From: CAVRTM01 sp963696105
Lineage (GTDB): Bacteria > Actinomycetota > Actinomycetes > Actinomycetales > Dermatophilaceae
Length of the DNA stretch: 64,000 nt
Direction: 5' to 3'
NCBI GenBank assembly: GCA_963696105.1
Contig: CAVOIP010000004.1
Span: 310,001 to 374,000, forward strand
Shown here: positions 52,396 to 62,006 of the stretch, in pieces
How positions within the stretch are numbered: position 1 is the first letter of the stretch
Layout: every line of letters begins with the position of its first letter
Notes under the pieces: generated by a model
What the model was told of the DNA's origin: nothing
The model's input: only the letters and a program-made list of their open reading frames with translations
The model's database searches: none
Position numbers and translations under genes: made by a program

Positions 52396-52701
52396 ATGTG
52401 CCGCAACATCCGGACCCTGCACAACTTCGAGCCCCCGGCCACGCGCGAGGAGGTCCACGCCGCCGCGTTGCAGTACGTCCGCAAGGTGAGCGGGACGAGC
52501 AAGCCGTCAGCGGCGAACGCCGCGGCCGTGGACGCGGCGGTGGCCGCCGTCGAGGCCGCCACCGCGACCCTGCTCGCGCAGCTGGTGACGTCCGCCGCGC
52601 CGCGCGACCGTGCGACCGAGGCGGCCCGGGCCCGGGCCCGCAACGAGGTGCGGTTCGGCCCGGCGCTCAGCCGAGCTCGACCGGACGGGTCCGGTCACTG
52701 A
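52396..52701 (+). CDS. DUF2277 family protein
   Basis: A 101-residue protein. The start MCRNIRTLHNFEPPATREEV is the family hallmark (CRNI-x-LxNFxPPAT), followed by QYVRKVSGTSKPSAANAAAV. The family, of unknown function, is widespread in actinobacteria and alphaproteobacteria. Its 3' end overlaps the convergent sulfurtransferase gene by 35 bases. Confidence 0.93.
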   Translation: MCRNIRTLHNFEPPATREEVHAAALQYVRKVSGTSKPSAANAAAVDAAVAAVEAATATLLAQLVTSAAPRDRATEAARARARNEVRFGPALSRARPDGSGH

Positions 52702-53512
52702 CCCAGTCGCTCCACGAGCCGACGTACACGGCGGCGTCGTCGGTCACGCCGGCCACCTGCAGCGCCAGGGCGGCGTGCGCCGCCTGGACACCCGAGCCGC
52801 AGTAGACGGCCACGTCGTCCCCGGGCCGCACGCCGACGGCGGCCATCCGCCCGGCCAGGTCGACCGGCGGCAGGAACCGGCCGTCCGGCCGGAGGTTGTC
52901 CAGCGCCGGCGCGCTGCGGGCGCCGGGGATGTGCCCCGCCACGGGGTCGATGGTCTCGTTCTCGCCCCGGTAGCGGTCGGCCGGCCGGGCGTCCAGCAGC
53001 AGCGGGTGGCTGGCGGCCCCGTCGGCGTCGAGCAGCCGGCGGCCGCCGGCGCGGGGGACGAACGTCCCCTGCTCGGGGTGCACCTCGCCGGACTCGGTCG
53101 CCAGCCCGGCCTCCTCCCACGCGGTGAGGCCGCCGTCGAGGACGCGCACGTCGGGCTTCCCGAAGAAGGTGAGCATCCACCACGCCCGGCTGGCGCCCAG
53201 GGAGCTGCCGGCGTCGTAGCAGACCACCGGGCGGTCGGTCCGCACCCCGGCCGCGCGCATCGCCCGGGCGAAGTAGTCGGTGTCCGGCACCGGGTGACGC
53301 CCGCCGTGCCCGTCGGGCAGCACCGGGCCGGACAGCGCATCGTCCAGGTCGACGAACGCGGCGCCGGGGATGTGCGCCGCGCGGTACTCGGCGGCCCCCG
53401 CAGCCGAGCCGAGGGCCCAGCGCACGTCCAGCAGCGTGGGGCGGCGGTCGTCCGGGCCGGCCAGCGCCGCCTGCAGCTCCTCGACGCCCACCAGCGGTGT
53501 CACGAGGGTCAT
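52667..53512 (-). CDS. Thiosulfate/3-mercaptopyruvate sulfurtransferase (tandem rhodanese)
   Basis: A 281-residue two-rhodanese enzyme. Domain one contains LLDVRWALG and VVCYDAGSSLGASRAWW. Domain two contains LLLDARPADRYRGENE and the active-site loop AVYCGSGVQAAHAAL with the catalytic cysteine. CGSGV leans towards the 3-mercaptopyruvate/thiosulfate group. The ATG at 53512 follows a short spacer after a minisatellite. Confidence 0.92.
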   Translation of the reverse strand: MTLVTPLVGVEELQAALAGPDDRRPTLLDVRWALGSAAGAAEYRAAHIPGAAFVDLDDALSGPVLPDGHGGRHPVPDTDYFARAMRAAGVRTDRPVVCYDAGSSLGASRAWWMLTFFGKPDVRVLDGGLTAWEEAGLATESGEVHPEQGTFVPRAGGRRLLDADGAASHPLLLDARPADRYRGENETIDPVAGHIPGARSAPALDNLRPDGRFLPPVDLAGRMAAVGVRPGDDVAVYCGSGVQAAHAALALQVAGVTDDAAVYVGSWSDWVSDRTRPVELG

Positions 53513-53540
53513 CGATGCTCCTTCGTCGAGGTGGGGGCAC

Positions 53541-53611
53541 CCGGGTTCCGGTGGGGCCCCGGGTTCCGGTGGGGCCACGGTTCCGGTGGGATGCCCGGGT
53601 TCGGGTGGGCC
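53541..53611. repeat. 18-bp minisatellite upstream of sulfurtransferase and MFS genes
   Basis: About four head-to-tail copies of CCGGGTTCCGGTGGGGCC (two nearly perfect, two diverged) fill the divergent promoter gap. Period 18 keeps any frame open. Copy number may vary. Confidence 0.85.
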
Positions 53612-53734
53612 GCCCCGGGGCCCTGTCGGACCCGGACCGTAGCGTTGCTGCTGATCGTAGGACGTGGGGCACCTGCCCCGCGGCCCGCACCCGCCGGCGC
53701 GCCCCGTCGGCCGCCACCGCAGCAAGGAGCATCC

Positions 53735-55369
53735 ATGGCCGGACGACACCGCGCCGTGACCCCACGCGAACGCCCCGTGGGCCATCCGGACTTCCGCCCG
53801 TGGCCGGCCCTGTGGGCCCTCTGCCTGGGCTTCTTCATGATCCTCGTCGACTCGACGATCGTCTCGGTGGCGACGCCGGCGATCATGCGCGGGCTGCACT
53901 CCGACGTCACCACCGTCATCTGGGTCACCAGCGCCTACCTCCTCGCCTACGCCGTCCCCCTGCTCGTGACGGGTCGGCTCGGCGACCGCTTCGGGCCGCG
54001 CAACGTCTACCTCGTCGGCCTGGCCGTGTTCACCCTCGCGTCGGCGTGGTGCGGCCTGACCGGCGACATCGAGCAGCTCATCCTGGCCCGCGTCTTCCAG
54101 GGCCTCGGCGCCGCGTTGATGACGCCCCAGACCATGGCCGTCATCACGCGCATCTTCCCCGCGCAGAAGCGTGGCCAGGCGATGGGACTGTGGGGCGCCG
54201 TGGCCGGCGTGGCCACCCTGGTCGGCCCGATCCTCGGTGGCGTGCTCGTCGACGCGGCCGGGTGGCAGTGGATCTTCTTCGTCAACGTGCCGGTCGGCCT
54301 CGTCGGCCTGGTCCTCGCCTGGCGGATGGTGCCGTTGCTGCCGACCCACAGCCACCGGTTCGACCTGCCTGGAGTGGTGCTCAGCGCGGCAGGGCTCTTC
54401 CTGCTGGTCTTCGGCATCCAGGAGGGCCAGACCTACGACTGGGGCACCATCACCGGAGCACTCTCGGTCTGGTCCCTCATCATCGCGGGGGTGGTGGTGC
54501 TGGCGGGGTTCCTGGTCTGGCAGGCGGTCAACCGCGCCGAGCCGCTGCTGCCGCTGCGGCTGTTCCGCGACCGCAACTTCTCCCTCGCCAACGTCGCGAT
54601 CACCACGGTCGGCTTCTCCATCACGGCGATGACCTTCCCGATCATGCTGTACGCACAGAACGTGCGGGGCCTCAGCCCGACCCGCTCGGCCCTGCTGCTG
54701 GTGCCGATGGCGGTGATCTCCGGTGGGTTGGCGCCCGTGGTGGGCCGACTCGTCGACCGGGTGCACCCCCGCTACATCGCCGGTGTCGGGTTGTTCTGCT
54801 TCCCTGTCTCGCTGGTCTGGCTCTCCGCGGTGCTGACGCCGGAGGCGGCGATCTGGCAGCTCCTGCTGCCGGTGGCGCTGCTCGGTGTGGCCAACGGATT
54901 CATGTGGGCACCCATCAGCACCACCGCCACGCGCAACCTGCCGATGACCGAGGCCGGGGCCGGGTCCGGGGTCTACAACACCACCCGCCAGATCGGTGCC
55001 GTCCTCGGCAGCGCCGGCATCGCGGTCCTGATGCAGTCGCGCCTGGCCACCGAGCTGCCCGGCGCGCCGACCGGCGGGGCGGGCTCCCCGACGGGTGGCG
55101 GACCGCTGCCGGCGGCGCTGCGCGACGGCTTCAGCACCGCCATGGGCCAGTCGCTGCTGCTGCCGGCGGCAGTGCTCGTGGTGGGCTGGCTCGCCGTGCT
55201 CTGCTTCGCCCGGCCGCGGCACCAGATCACCTCGCCGGGGGCCGCGGACCCGCGCTCAGCCGCCACGGCCGGCACGTCCGGCACGGCGGGCACGGCCGGC
55301 ACGGCTAGCGCTGCCGCGGCAACCGCCACGGCTCCGGTGCCGGCGTCCGAGACCGTCGCCTCGCGCTGA
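53735..55369 (+). CDS. DHA2-family (14-helix) MFS drug transporter
   Basis: A 544-residue efflux pump. Helix 1 is ALCLGFFMILVDSTIVSVAT (the D and T of the DHA2 family). Motif A is LLVTGRLGDRFGPRN. Motif C-like AGVATLVGPILGGVLVDAAG supports drug/proton antiport. The tail carries a Gly-Thr-Ala repeat (SGTAGTAGTAS). AAGGAG lies ahead of ATG 53735. It diverges from the sulfurtransferase gene. Confidence 0.93.
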   Translation: MAGRHRAVTPRERPVGHPDFRPWPALWALCLGFFMILVDSTIVSVATPAIMRGLHSDVTTVIWVTSAYLLAYAVPLLVTGRLGDRFGPRNVYLVGLAVFTLASAWCGLTGDIEQLILARVFQGLGAALMTPQTMAVITRIFPAQKRGQAMGLWGAVAGVATLVGPILGGVLVDAAGWQWIFFVNVPVGLVGLVLAWRMVPLLPTHSHRFDLPGVVLSAAGLFLLVFGIQEGQTYDWGTITGALSVWSLIIAGVVVLAGFLVWQAVNRAEPLLPLRLFRDRNFSLANVAITTVGFSITAMTFPIMLYAQNVRGLSPTRSALLLVPMAVISGGLAPVVGRLVDRVHPRYIAGVGLFCFPVSLVWLSAVLTPEAAIWQLLLPVALLGVANGFMWAPISTTATRNLPMTEAGAGSGVYNTTRQIGAVLGSAGIAVLMQSRLATELPGAPTGGAGSPTGGGPLPAALRDGFSTAMGQSLLLPAAVLVVGWLAVLCFARPRHQITSPGAADPRSAATAGTSGTAGTAGTASAAAATATAPVPASETVASR

Positions 55370-55436
55370 GGAGCCGCGCCGTGGCCGACAGCACGGGTCG
55401 CCGGAGCCGTCCGGGCCCGGCATACAGTGCGCTGTT

Positions 55437-56672
55437 GTGAGCAGCTATGCCGACGCGGACCGGGAGCGGTGGGTGCGCGAGGACCCGGCGCTCAAGCGCG
55501 CCGACCGCGCGGACTTCGCCCGTGACCGGGCCCGCGTCGTCCACTCGGCCTCGCTGCGCCGGCTGTCGGCCAAGACCCAGGTGGTGCAACCCGACAGCGA
55601 CGACTTCGTCCGCAACCGGCTCACCCACACCCTCGAGGTGGCCCAGATCGGCCGCGAGTTCGGCGCCGCGCTCGGCTGCGACGCCGACGTCGTCGACACC
55701 GCCTGCCTGGCCCATGACCTCGGGCACCCGCCGTTCGGCCACAACGGCGAGGAGGCCCTGGCCCAGGTCGCCCGCGACATCGGCGGCTTCGAGGGAAACG
55801 CGCAGACGCTGCGCCTGCTCACCCGCCTGGAGCCCAAGCGCACGCACGCCGACGGCCGTCCCGCGGGCCTCAACCTCACCAGGGCCAGCCTCGACGCCAG
55901 CACCAAGTACCCCTGGGCCCGCGGCGAGGCTCCCACGCCCAAGTTCGGGTTCTACGCCGATGACGGCGAGGTCTTCGCCTGGCTGCGTCAGGGGGCGCCG
56001 CCGGAGACCCCGCGGCGGCGGTGCCTGGAGGCGCAGGTGATGGACTGGGCCGACGACGTGGCCTACTCCGTGCACGACGTCGAGGACGGTGTCGCCTCGG
56101 GGCGGATCGACCCGCGCGCGCTGCGTTCCGCACCCGAGGTCGAGGCCGTGATCGCGGTCGCGGCCGAGCTCTACGCCTCGGACCTCGAGGCCGCCGAGCT
56201 GGCGGCGGCGTACGACCGGCTGCTGGCCAGCGGCAGCATCCCGACGTCCCACGACGGCTCCCGCGCCGACCTGGCGGCGCTGAAGGACATGACCAGCCGG
56301 CTCATCGGCCACCTGCTGGCGTCGGTGGAGGACGCCACGCGCGCCACGCACGGCGCGGGTCCGCTGACCCGCTACCGCGCCGACCTGGTGATCCCCTCCG
56401 GCATCCGCGGCGAGTGCGCGGTCCTCAAGGCCGTCGCCGCCCACTTCGTGATGTCGGGCCCTGAGCGGCAGCTGGTGATGTCCGACCAGCGCGAGGTGGT
56501 CCGCGAGCTGGTGGAGGCCGTTCTCGACAAGCCGCACGAGCGGCTCGACCCGCTCTACCGTGCCGACTTCGAGCAGGCACCGGACGACGCGGCGGCGCTG
56601 CGCGCGGTGATCGACCAGGTCGCGTCCTGGACGGACGCGCGGGCGCAGCTGCTGCACCGGCAATGGCGCTGA
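55437..56672 (+). CDS. dgt: Deoxyguanosinetriphosphate triphosphohydrolase-like protein
   Basis: A 411-residue HD-domain dNTPase. The HD metal ligands are in RLTHTLEVAQIGRE and CLAHDLGHPPFGHNGEE. GFEGNAQTLRLLTRLE and VMDWADDVAYSVHDVED are further signatures. It hydrolyses dNTPs to deoxynucleosides. The GTG start is at 55437. In actinobacteria it commonly precedes dnaG, as here with one gene between. Confidence 0.95.
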   Translation: MSSYADADRERWVREDPALKRADRADFARDRARVVHSASLRRLSAKTQVVQPDSDDFVRNRLTHTLEVAQIGREFGAALGCDADVVDTACLAHDLGHPPFGHNGEEALAQVARDIGGFEGNAQTLRLLTRLEPKRTHADGRPAGLNLTRASLDASTKYPWARGEAPTPKFGFYADDGEVFAWLRQGAPPETPRRRCLEAQVMDWADDVAYSVHDVEDGVASGRIDPRALRSAPEVEAVIAVAAELYASDLEAAELAAAYDRLLASGSIPTSHDGSRADLAALKDMTSRLIGHLLASVEDATRATHGAGPLTRYRADLVIPSGIRGECAVLKAVAAHFVMSGPERQLVMSDQREVVRELVEAVLDKPHERLDPLYRADFEQAPDDAAALRAVIDQVASWTDARAQLLHRQWR

Positions 56673-56801
56673 CGTGGACGGTGCGGTGCCCGGCCGCTGC
56701 CGCCGGCCGTGCGGGCGGTCCGGGGACGCCGGTCCGGCGGCATCCGAGCGGTGGTGGCGCTCCGTCGTCGCGGGCAGCATGGACCCTGAGGAGGGTGGGC
56801 G

Positions 56802-57821
56802 ATGAGTGATCTGCCGGGGCTGGACCGTCCGTTCGTCGGGGCACCGATGGCCGGAGGCCCCTCGACGCCCGCGCTGGCCGCGGCCGTCTGCGCCGCCGGG
56901 GGCCTCGGCCAGCTGGCCGGTGCCTACCTCGGCGTGGAGGCGCTGAAGGAGCAGGTGGCGCGCACCCGCGAGCTGACGAGCCGGCCCTTCGGAGTCAACC
57001 TGTTCGTGCCGACGGACACCACCGCGGAGGCCGAGCCGCAGCTCGAGCGCTACGCCGCGCTGCTGCGGCCCGAGGCCGAGCGGCAGGGGCTCACGCTCCC
57101 CGCGCCGGACTGGCAGGACACCGACCACTGGCACGACAAGCTCGCCCTGCTGTTGTCCGACCCCGTCGCGGTGGTCTCCTTCCACTTCGGCTGCCCGCCG
57201 GAGCCGCTGGTCCAGCGGTTGCACGCCGTCGGCACGCGCGTGCTCGTCAGCGCCACCACCCCGGACGAGGCCGTCGCGGCGCAGGCCGTGGGCGCCGACG
57301 CCGTGTGCCTGCAGGCGGCGACCGCCGGCGGTCACCGCGGCACCCACACGGTCACGGCCACCCCGAACGACCTCGACGCCCCGACACTGCTCGCTGCCGT
57401 GCGACCGCTCGTCAGCGTCCCGCTGGTGGTGGCCGGCGGGCTGGCCACCCGCGCACAGGTCCGCGCCGTCCTCGACGCCGGCGCGGCCGCCGTACAGGTC
57501 GGAACGGCGCTGCTGCGCACGCCCGAGGCCGGCACCCGCCCGGCCCACCGCGAGGCACTGGTCTCCGGCGAGCTTCCGGGCACCGTCGTCACGCGCGCGT
57601 TCACCGGCCGTGCGGCCCGGGTGCTGCGCAACCGGTTCGTCGACCGCTTCGGCGCCGCCGCGCCCGCCGCGTTCCCGGTCGTCGGGCAGCTCACCGCCGG
57701 CCTGCGTGCCCGTGCCGGATCCGCAGGCGACATCCACGCCATGGCGCTGTACGCCGGAACAGGCCACCGGGAGGCCCGCAGCGTCCCGGCGGGGGAGGTC
57801 GTCCGGGACCTGTCGCCCTGA
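56802..57821 (+). CDS. Nitronate monooxygenase (2-nitropropane dioxygenase family)
   Basis: A 339-residue FMN TIM-barrel protein. It opens FVGAPMAGGPSTPALAAAVC. SFHFGCPPEPLV and the FMN-binding/catalytic QAATAGGHRGTH are present, then PLVVAGGLATRAQVRAVLDA and the phosphate loop VQVGTALLRTPEA. Physiological substrate is probably propionate-3-nitronate or a related toxin; this is inferred from family. Confidence 0.9.
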   Translation: MSDLPGLDRPFVGAPMAGGPSTPALAAAVCAAGGLGQLAGAYLGVEALKEQVARTRELTSRPFGVNLFVPTDTTAEAEPQLERYAALLRPEAERQGLTLPAPDWQDTDHWHDKLALLLSDPVAVVSFHFGCPPEPLVQRLHAVGTRVLVSATTPDEAVAAQAVGADAVCLQAATAGGHRGTHTVTATPNDLDAPTLLAAVRPLVSVPLVVAGGLATRAQVRAVLDAGAAAVQVGTALLRTPEAGTRPAHREALVSGELPGTVVTRAFTGRAARVLRNRFVDRFGAAAPAAFPVVGQLTAGLRARAGSAGDIHAMALYAGTGHREARSVPAGEVVRDLSP

Positions 57822-57855
57822 CCGCCTACACTCGGGACGCAGCTGAGGAGGCGGA

Positions 57856-59823
57856 GTGGCGGGTCGGATCAAGGCCGACGACGTGGCCCTGGTCAAGGAG
57901 CGCTCGTCGATCGAGGATGTCGTGCGCGAGCACGTGACCCTGCGCTCGGCCGGAGTCGGATCGATGAAGGGCCTGTGCCCGTTCCACGACGAGAAGAGCC
58001 CGTCCTTCAACGTCCGCCCGGCCGTCGGCGCGTGGCACTGCTTCGGCTGCGGCGAGGGCGGCGACGTCATCGCCTTCGTCCAGAAGATCGACCACCTCAC
58101 CTTCGCCGAGGCCGTCGAGCGGCTCGCCGGCAAGCCGGGGATGGAGCTGCAGTACGAGGACGGCGGGGGCCCGCGCGAGGAGGCCTGGCCAGCGCTCGCG
58201 GCTGGTCGAGGCCCATCGGCGCGGCGGCCGAGTTCTACGCCGCGGCCAGCTGGCCGACCGCCGGAGGCCCGGGCCGGCCGCGAGTTCCTCGCGAGCGCGG
58301 CTTCGACCGTGAGGCCGCCGCCCGCTTCGGCGTCGGCTTCGCGCCGCGGCCCGGCGAGGCGCTGACCGCCCACCTGCGCGCGCAAGGGCTTCAGCGACGA
58401 CGAGATCGTCACCGGCGGACTGGCCGGCCGGGGTCAGCGCGGGCTGTACGACCGGTTCCGCGGCCGTCTGGTCTGGCCGATCCGCGACATCACCGGCGAC
58501 GTCGTCGGCTTCGGCGCGCGTCGGCTCTTCGACGACGACCGGATCGAGGCCAAGTACCTCAACACCTCCGAGACGCCGCTCTACAAGAAGTCCCAGGTGC
58601 TCTACGGCCTCGACCTGGCCAAGCAGCGCGATCGTCGCGGGACCGGCAGGCGGTGGTGGTCGAGGGCTACACCGACGTCATGGCGTGCCACCTCGCCGGC
58701 GTCGACGACGGCCGTCGCGACCTGCGGCACGGCCTTCGGCGTCGACCACATCAAGGCGCTGCGCCGGCTCATGCGCGACGAGAGCGACACCGCGCCGGCC
58801 AAGGTCGTGTTCACCTTCGACGGCGACGCGGCCGGCCAGAAGGCCGCGATGCGCGCCTTCGGCGAGGACCAGCGCTGGGCGTCCCAGACCTTCGTCGCGG
58901 TCGAGGCCTCGGGCCAGGACCCGTGCGACCTGCGCCTGTCCGGGGGCGACGCGGCGGTCCGCGCCCTCGTCGCGGACGCGGTGCCGATGTTCGAGTTCGC
59001 CATGCGCACCACGATCGACCGGTTCGACCTCGACACCGCCGAGGGCCGGGTCCAGGCCGTGCGCGCCGCCGCGCCGATCATCGCCGGCATCCGCGACCGC
59101 AGCCTGCGTCCCGAATACACCCGCACCGTGGCCGGGTGGCTCGGCCTCGAGGTGGAGCAGGTGGCCACCGAGGTGCACCGTGCGGGCCGCTCCACCGCAG
59201 GTGGCGTGCCCGCGGCCAGTCAGGGTGGACCAGGCACCAGGCGCCCCAGCCCGTACGACGGCGACCGCCGCGGCAGCCACGGGCCCTCTGACGGTGAGCG
59301 AGGCGCGGAGCACCACCGGCCCGACGCGATGCCGCGGCCCGACCTGCGCGACCCGGTGGTGTTCGCCGAGCGGCAGCTCCTGCAGGCGGTGCTGCAGTTC
59401 CCGTCGGCCGTCGACCAAGGGCTCTACGACAGCATCGAGCCGGCGTCGTTCTCGGCGCCGGCGCACCGGGCCGTGCACGACGCGGTGGCGGCCGCCGGGG
59501 GGCTGCAGGCCGCCCCAGCGACCGCCGTGTGGGCCGACAAGGTCGCCGAAGCGGCGGCCGCGACGGTGCGCACCCTGGTCAGCGAGCTCGCGGTGGCGCC
59601 CGTGCCCGCGCGGGTCGACCCGGCGACCGGCATGCCCGACGCGCGCTACGTCAACGAGCTCCTGATCCGGGTCCGCGAGGTGTCGCTCACCCGCCGCATC
59701 GGAGACGCCATGAGCGCCCTGCGCCGGATGGACTCCGGCGACCCCGCTGCCGCGCGGGCGTTGGCCGTCGAGCTGCAGACCCTCCAGCGCGAGCTGGCCA
59801 CCCTGCGCGAGACACTGGGCTGA
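57856..59823 (+). CDS. dnaG: DNA primase, several indels in this sequence
   Basis: Primase for replication. The zinc-binding domain is intact: GLCPFHDEKSPSFNV and WHCFGCGEGGDVIAF. Between 58185 and 58700 at least five single-base indels shift the frame: 58190-58270 (several), 58384, 58631-58638, and 58704. Correcting them restores FGVGFAPRPGEAL, the Toprim motif VVVEGYTDVMACHLAG, ATCGTAFGVDH and TFDGDAAGQKAAMRAF. From 58740 to the stop (helicase-binding C-terminus) the frame is clean. The GTG start has GGAGGCGG upstream. Confidence 0.93.
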
Positions 59824-60357
59824 TGGGACTGCTCCCGCGTGGGCCCGCGCGGCCTCAGCTGCCGCCGGAGGTGCTGTCCGCGCTCGACCTGCCGCACCGC
59901 GACCGGGTGCTCTCCTTCGCGACGGACGACAACCACGGTGGGCACCTGGTGGCCTCCACCTGGGCGCTCAGCTACGTCACGACGGCCGGCGAGCTGGCCC
60001 TGCGCAAGCCGTGGCACCTGGTCGATGCCGGCTCCTGGCAGCCCGAGGCCGCCACCTTGTCGGTCACCTGGACCGACGGCACCCGCCCGGGGCAGTGGAC
60101 CTTCCGCGGCCAGCGGACGCTGCTGCCGGAGACCGTGCGTGAGCGGGTCCAGGCCAGCGTGGTCCTCTCGACCCGCCTGGTGCTCGGCGAACGGCGCACG
60201 GCGTCGCGTGGCCATCCGACAGGACTTCGCCACCCGTGAGCTGATCCCGCAGACGGTCCTGGCCCGCCGCGTGCGGGCCGACGACCCCGAGGTGCGGCTC
60301 CAGGTGGAGGCGGCGCTGGCGGACCTGCGCGACCAGGTGGGCCTGCCGCCGCGATGA
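59823..60357 (+). CDS. Conserved hypothetical protein after dnaG, one frameshift
   Basis: About 177 residues after removing one extra base near 60209. The first part, DLPHRDRVLSFATDDNHGGH and ASTWALSYVTTAGELALRKP, and the second, VAIRQDFATRELIPQTVLAR, belong to one protein. It is beta-rich, may resemble a PH-like or split-barrel fold, and is of unknown function. Its ATG overlaps the dnaG stop (TGATG), so the two are coupled. Confidence 0.75.
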
Positions 60358-60630
60358 GAGCCCGCCCTGCGGCGGCATGGCGGCGCGCCGTCGCGCCGCG
60401 GACGAGGGGAGAGCCGGTGCCTTGGGCTTGGCCTTGGGCTTGGGACGCCTCGGGGCGCACGCCGACGTGCCCGGGCGGCCAGGGCGGGCCGGGCGCCTCG
60501 GGCGACACTGCGACGTGGCCCGTGGGTGGCCGGGCGGCGCCTCCGGAGGCACGCAGCACCGCCATCCGGAGCCACCCGGCACCGGTTTCTTGGGGGCGCA
60601 GTTCCTTTGCTACAGTTGCGCCCGCCGCAT

Positions 60631-60706
60631 TCCCCTGTAGCTCAATTGGCAGAGCAGCCGACTGTTAATCGGCAGGTTACTGGTTCGAGTCCAGTCGGGG
60701 GAGCCA
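60631..60706 (+). tRNA. tRNA-Asn (anticodon GTT)
   Basis: Acceptor arm TCCCCTG pairs with CGGGGGA, the D arm follows in GTAGCTCAATTGGCAGAGC, and the anticodon loop CTGTTAA gives GUU. The T arm is GTTCGAGTC. Discriminator G is followed by an encoded CCA. It lies after the dnaG operon, a usual actinobacterial place for this tRNA. Confidence 0.97.
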
Positions 60707-60766
60707 CCTTCGGGAACGAATGACCGGACAGGTCCCAGACCGGCCAACCCGCGCTCCTGTTGAGCG

Positions 60767-60994
60767 TCAGTGGGCGTCCTGCCAGTACAGCGCAGTGGCC
60801 GAGATCAGGCCGTCCGGGTAGCGGGTGTAGGTCAGCTGGCAGCGGCCTCCGATCTCGTTCGAGAACCGGCACGGGTTCCAGGCGCGGTCGTCCGGCTGGA
60901 GCATGAACTGGCAGCTCACTGCGCGGCTCGACCCCACGGACCCGACCAGCTGGTCCAGGCGAGCACGGACCTTCCGCTCATCGAGAACGCTCAC
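60767..60994 (-). CDS. Hypothetical small protein
   Basis: A 75-residue protein (SVLDERKVRARLDQLVGSVG, then AVSCQFMLQPDDRAWNPCRF and GGRCQLTYTRYPDGLISATA). Three cysteines are evenly spaced. The GTG at 60994 has a strong AGGAGG six bases upstream. Function is unknown; it is convergent with the tRNA. Confidence 0.7.
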   Translation of the reverse strand: MSVLDERKVRARLDQLVGSVGSSRAVSCQFMLQPDDRAWNPCRFSNEIGGRCQLTYTRYPDGLISATALYWQDAH

Positions 60995-61130
60995 GGCGAC
61001 CTCCTACCCCCTCCAGCATCCTCTGCGGAAACCCGACGTGCCAACCGCTGACCGGACGCCCAGGTCCGCCCCTGGACAGCATCCGACCCGTGCTGCGCTG
61101 CGGCCCGGTGGAGGATCTTGCCCGTGGGTC

Positions 61131-61193
61131 CGGCGTGCCGGACCAACCGGCGTGCCGGACGTCGACGGCGTACCGGACGTCGACGGCAGTCGA
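61131..61193. repeat. 18-bp tandem repeat
   Basis: Three units of CGGCGTGCCGGACGTCGA (the first diverges at its 3' end, the third has an A for G) in the gap before 61289. No function is evident. Confidence 0.75.
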
Positions 61194-61288
61194 CAGGCGC
61201 CGAGCGGTGGGATGGCCTGTGCGGCCGCGGTCTGCCGAGGACGGCCACCAATCGGGCAAACCCGATGACGACCCGCCCCAACGGTGGG

Positions 61289-61828
61289 ATGCTGACAGCA
61301 AGAGACCCAACTGCCCTCTGGCGGCGACGCATGGACGACATCGAGGACTTCCTCGACAGACAGAGCCGGATGCTCGTGCGGCCCATGGAGACCTTGCGCG
61401 CGCTCGGCAACGACATCGGCAGCGCGCCCGACGCCGAGGCGCTGGACCGCCTGCGTGCAGCGTGCCAGTTCTGCTCCGACACGCTGCTGCCACTGCTCGA
61501 GGCGCACGAGACGCTGCTCGACCCCGCCGTGACCGGCCTGCCCGGGGGGCTCGACGTGGGGCACGCGCTCGGGGCCGAGCGGCTGCGGCTGCGCGGCTTC
61601 GTCGCCGCACTGTCGCGCCGGCTGGAGGAGGGACGGCTGGATCCCCTCGCCCGTGCCGCGCTGCGGCGCGAGCTCTACCTGCTGCACGCGGTCGCCGGGG
61701 TCTACCTCGCTCGCCTGCGCGCGCTCTACGTACCGCTGCTCCTTCCCCGCCTGGACGACGGCTCGGAGAAGGTCCTCGTCGAGCAGCTCCAGCGCGCGTC
61801 CCACGTGCCCCTGATGTCCTCCGGGTGA
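61289..61828 (+). CDS. Hypothetical helical protein
   Basis: A 179-residue, leucine- and arginine-rich all-alpha protein. RRRMDDIEDFLDRQSRMLVR and LLPLLEAHETLLDPAVTG, and later LYLLHAVAGVYLARLRALYV, give regular heptad-like patterns. It might be hemerythrin-like, as H and E residues occur in helices, but the full ligand set is not evident. ATG 61331 (MDDIEDF) is an alternative start. No family was recognised. Confidence 0.6.
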   Translation: MLTARDPTALWRRRMDDIEDFLDRQSRMLVRPMETLRALGNDIGSAPDAEALDRLRAACQFCSDTLLPLLEAHETLLDPAVTGLPGGLDVGHALGAERLRLRGFVAALSRRLEEGRLDPLARAALRRELYLLHAVAGVYLARLRALYVPLLLPRLDDGSEKVLVEQLQRASHVPLMSSG

Positions 61829-62006
61829 GTCGCCGTACGACGAGCCTCATCGCCACGCCCGTGGCGCGGGCGACGCCGGGCCGCTGCCCTCCCGCGTCCC
61901 GCGCCCGCTTGACCAGGCCGGCGTTCCGCGGTGTCGTTGTCGGGCACCGACCTCCGATGGACGGCGCGCTGGGGGAACACGCAGGCGAGGCAGAGAGAAG
62001 ATCGCG

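Noticed and set aside
53541..53611. CRISPR array
   Set aside because: Units are contiguous 18-bp copies without unique spacers, and no cas genes are in the window.
53513..55222. Minus-strand extension of the sulfurtransferase frame across the MFS gene
   Set aside because: The true start is the ATG at 53512. The remainder is antisense to a clear MFS transporter.
55305..58412. 1000-codon minus-strand frame across dgt and nitronate monooxygenase
   Set aside because: Shadow of two recognised genes; composition is low-complexity with no domains.
57856..59823. dnaG as a real pseudogene
   Set aside because: Primase is essential, and all lesions fall in a 520-base patch between clean sequence.
60420..60450. 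Two 12-bp copies of a CTTGGGCTTGGC-like unit
   Set aside because: Too short and low-complexity to report as a functional repeat; noted only as simple sequence in a gene-free gap.
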